This document shows, one piece after another, positions 11,987 to 13,024 of a stretch of 13,024 nt of DNA. A model generated the notes under the pieces. It did no database searches and was not told the DNA's origin. It worked only from the letters and a program-made list of their open reading frames with translations. The stretch covers positions 1-13,024 of the forward strand of contig JAQTTF010000020.1 of the NCBI GenBank assembly GCA_028710915.1, given 5' to 3'. How positions within the stretch are numbered: the stretch's first letter is position 1; each line of letters starts with the position of its first letter. Made by a program: the position numbers and the translations under genes. This DNA comes from Minisyncoccota bacterium (GTDB taxonomy: Bacteria; Patescibacteriota; Minisyncoccia; Phycocordibacterales; JAQTLZ01).

Positions 11987-13024
11987 TTATTTTCCGTTCT
12001 TCCCTTCGCTTCTTATATATTTTTTCTTAAGCTGTATTGTAGTCTTATAAAGCTCAATATATTTTTGCGCAGGAATAATCCAAGAGTTCGCCTGCTCAAG
12101 TCCCGTAACCACGAGGGCTTTCCAAGTATCTTTGTATTTATATGTCTCAAGCGCACGAACAATCGCGATAAGCAAATTTCCAGAGTCATATCTGGTAAAT
12201 GCAAAACCATTTCCTGTCTGCTCATACGGATCAAAATCGACAATCGTATCTGCAAGCCCGCCGATATGGTGCACGATCGGAATACATCCATAGCGAAGTG
12301 CAATGAGCTGATTGATACCGCACGGCTCAAAACGCGAAGGCAAAAGAAACATATCGGAACCGGCGTACAGAGACGTTTCCATATTGCTATCGAACGGAAT
12401 AAAAGCAAATTTTTTCGGAAATTCTTTTTCTGCTGCCGAAAGCATATCGCTCAATGTCTTATCTCCATCCCCCATGATGATAATTTGGGCATTCAAACGC
12501 AAAATCGTTGACACAACCAAAGAAAAAAGATCGAATCCCTTTTGCTGGGTGATGCGGGAAGTCATACAAATAAGAGGAACGGATTCGTCCACTTCCAGCC
12601 CATATTTTTTCTGAATATAGAGTTTATTATCCACCTTCCTGTTCACAGACTTTTCGCTGTAATGTTGCTGGAGTCCAGGATCGGTAAGAGGATTGTAGTC
12701 GTCATAATCAATTCCATTCACAATACCAAAGACGATTTTCTCGCGATTTTTAAGCACTCGGTTCAATTCTTGCCCGAAATCTTTGGTCATGATTTCCTCC
12801 CGATAGGTTTCCGAGACGGCATTAATAGCATCAGCATTCATAATCGCGCGCTTCGCAAAATTTATTTTTTCCACCCTATCAATTCCATCGAAAGTAGGAA
12901 GCCCTGAATATCCATCATCGCGTTCTGCTTCAGGAATCGCCCACCAATCGTGGCCCAGCTGGAACGCCAGATTGTGAATAGTAAAAAGACAAGCGGTTTT
13001 AAGCCAAAATTCATCTTTTTTATA
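11987..13024 (-). CDS. glgA: Glycogen synthase (GT5), C-terminal 345 residues
   Basis: The frame is open from the right edge to a TAA at 11987-11989; the N-terminal part, with the KTGGL ADP-glucose-binding loop, lies outside the window. A GTG at 12874 is an internal codon, because the frame and the homology continue upstream: TIHNLAFQ (window residues 15-22) is the family's TIHNLAYQG motif. Further hallmarks are NAVSETYREEI, FGIVNGIDYDDYNP, SRITQQKGFDL (156-166), PSRFEPCGINQL with conserved Glu233, and IGGLADTIVDF. The enzyme transfers glucose from ADP-glucose (or UDP-glucose) to the growing alpha-1,4-glucan in the cytosol. It is followed by GH57 and GH13 genes, forming a glycogen synthesis and turnover cluster. 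A plant-type starch synthase reading is the same GT5 family. Confidence 0.95.
   Translation of the reverse strand, partial: YKKDEFWLKTACLFTIHNLAFQLGHDWWAIPEAERDDGYSGLPTFDGIDRVEKINFAKRAIMNADAINAVSETYREEIMTKDFGQELNRVLKNREKIVFGIVNGIDYDDYNPLTDPGLQQHYSEKSVNRKVDNKLYIQKKYGLEVDESVPLICMTSRITQQKGFDLFSLVVSTILRLNAQIIIMGDGDKTLSDMLSAAEKEFPKKFAFIPFDSNMETSLYAGSDMFLLPSRFEPCGINQLIALRYGCIPIVHHIGGLADTIVDFDPYEQTGNGFAFTRYDSGNLLIAIVRALETYKYKDTWKALVVTGLEQANSWIIPAQKYIELYKTTIQLKKKYIRSEGKNGK

Noticed and set aside
11711..12511. Plus-strand open frame of 266 residues
   Set aside because: It is antisense to the GH57 and glycogen synthase genes, both of which have all family motifs.
12872..12874. GTG at 12874 as the start of a 295-residue glycogen synthase
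   Set aside because: The frame stays open to the right edge and the upstream residues carry the conserved TIHNLAFQ motif, so the gene is truncated by the window.

Overview
The window looks like part of a small-genome bacterium of the Patescibacteria/CPR type (Parcubacteria-like). This is inferred from the tightly packed genes (gaps of 1-18 nt or overlaps inside gene runs), the near absence of Shine-Dalgarno sequences, two small membrane-anchored DUF5666-like proteins beside a MacAB-type transporter, and the style of the GH57 enzyme (HIYQPP). TGA is used as a stop, so this is not a UGA-recoded lineage. No rRNA, tRNA, CRISPR array or transposase is visible.

Left part (1-3187, minus strand). 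A four-gene run reads leftward from about 3187: HIT-family protein, CYTH protein, Nudix hydrolase, second CYTH protein. All four families act on nucleotides or phosphoanhydrides. Immediately downstream is a separate unit: a good sigma70 promoter (TTTGCA-17-TATAAT), a cobalamin-family riboswitch, an intrinsic terminator, and then an unrecognised, very acidic protein that runs off the left edge. This riboswitch unit is the most striking find.

Middle (3247-9141, plus strand). An ECF-type sigma factor is followed by about 350 nt without a gene that is densely packed with inverted repeats, possibly a structured RNA or a mobile hairpin element. Then comes a run of six genes: a two-TM membrane protein, a DUF5666-like anchored protein, a MacA/HlyD-like adaptor, a MacB/LolD-like ATPase, a MacB-like FtsX-domain permease, and a second DUF5666-like anchored protein. 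The layout suggests an envelope-export module next to its possible sigma factor.

Right part (9148-13024, minus strand). A glycogen/alpha-glucan cluster reads leftward: GlgA glycogen synthase (N-terminus beyond the right edge), a GH57 glucanase/glucanotransferase and a GH13 alpha-glucosidase. It converges on the export module with only 6 nt between the stop codons.

Four gene starts (3187, 4160, 10782, 11968) have a TATACT or TATATT hexamer ending 6-7 nt before ATG and no Shine-Dalgarno sequence, which suggests leaderless transcripts.
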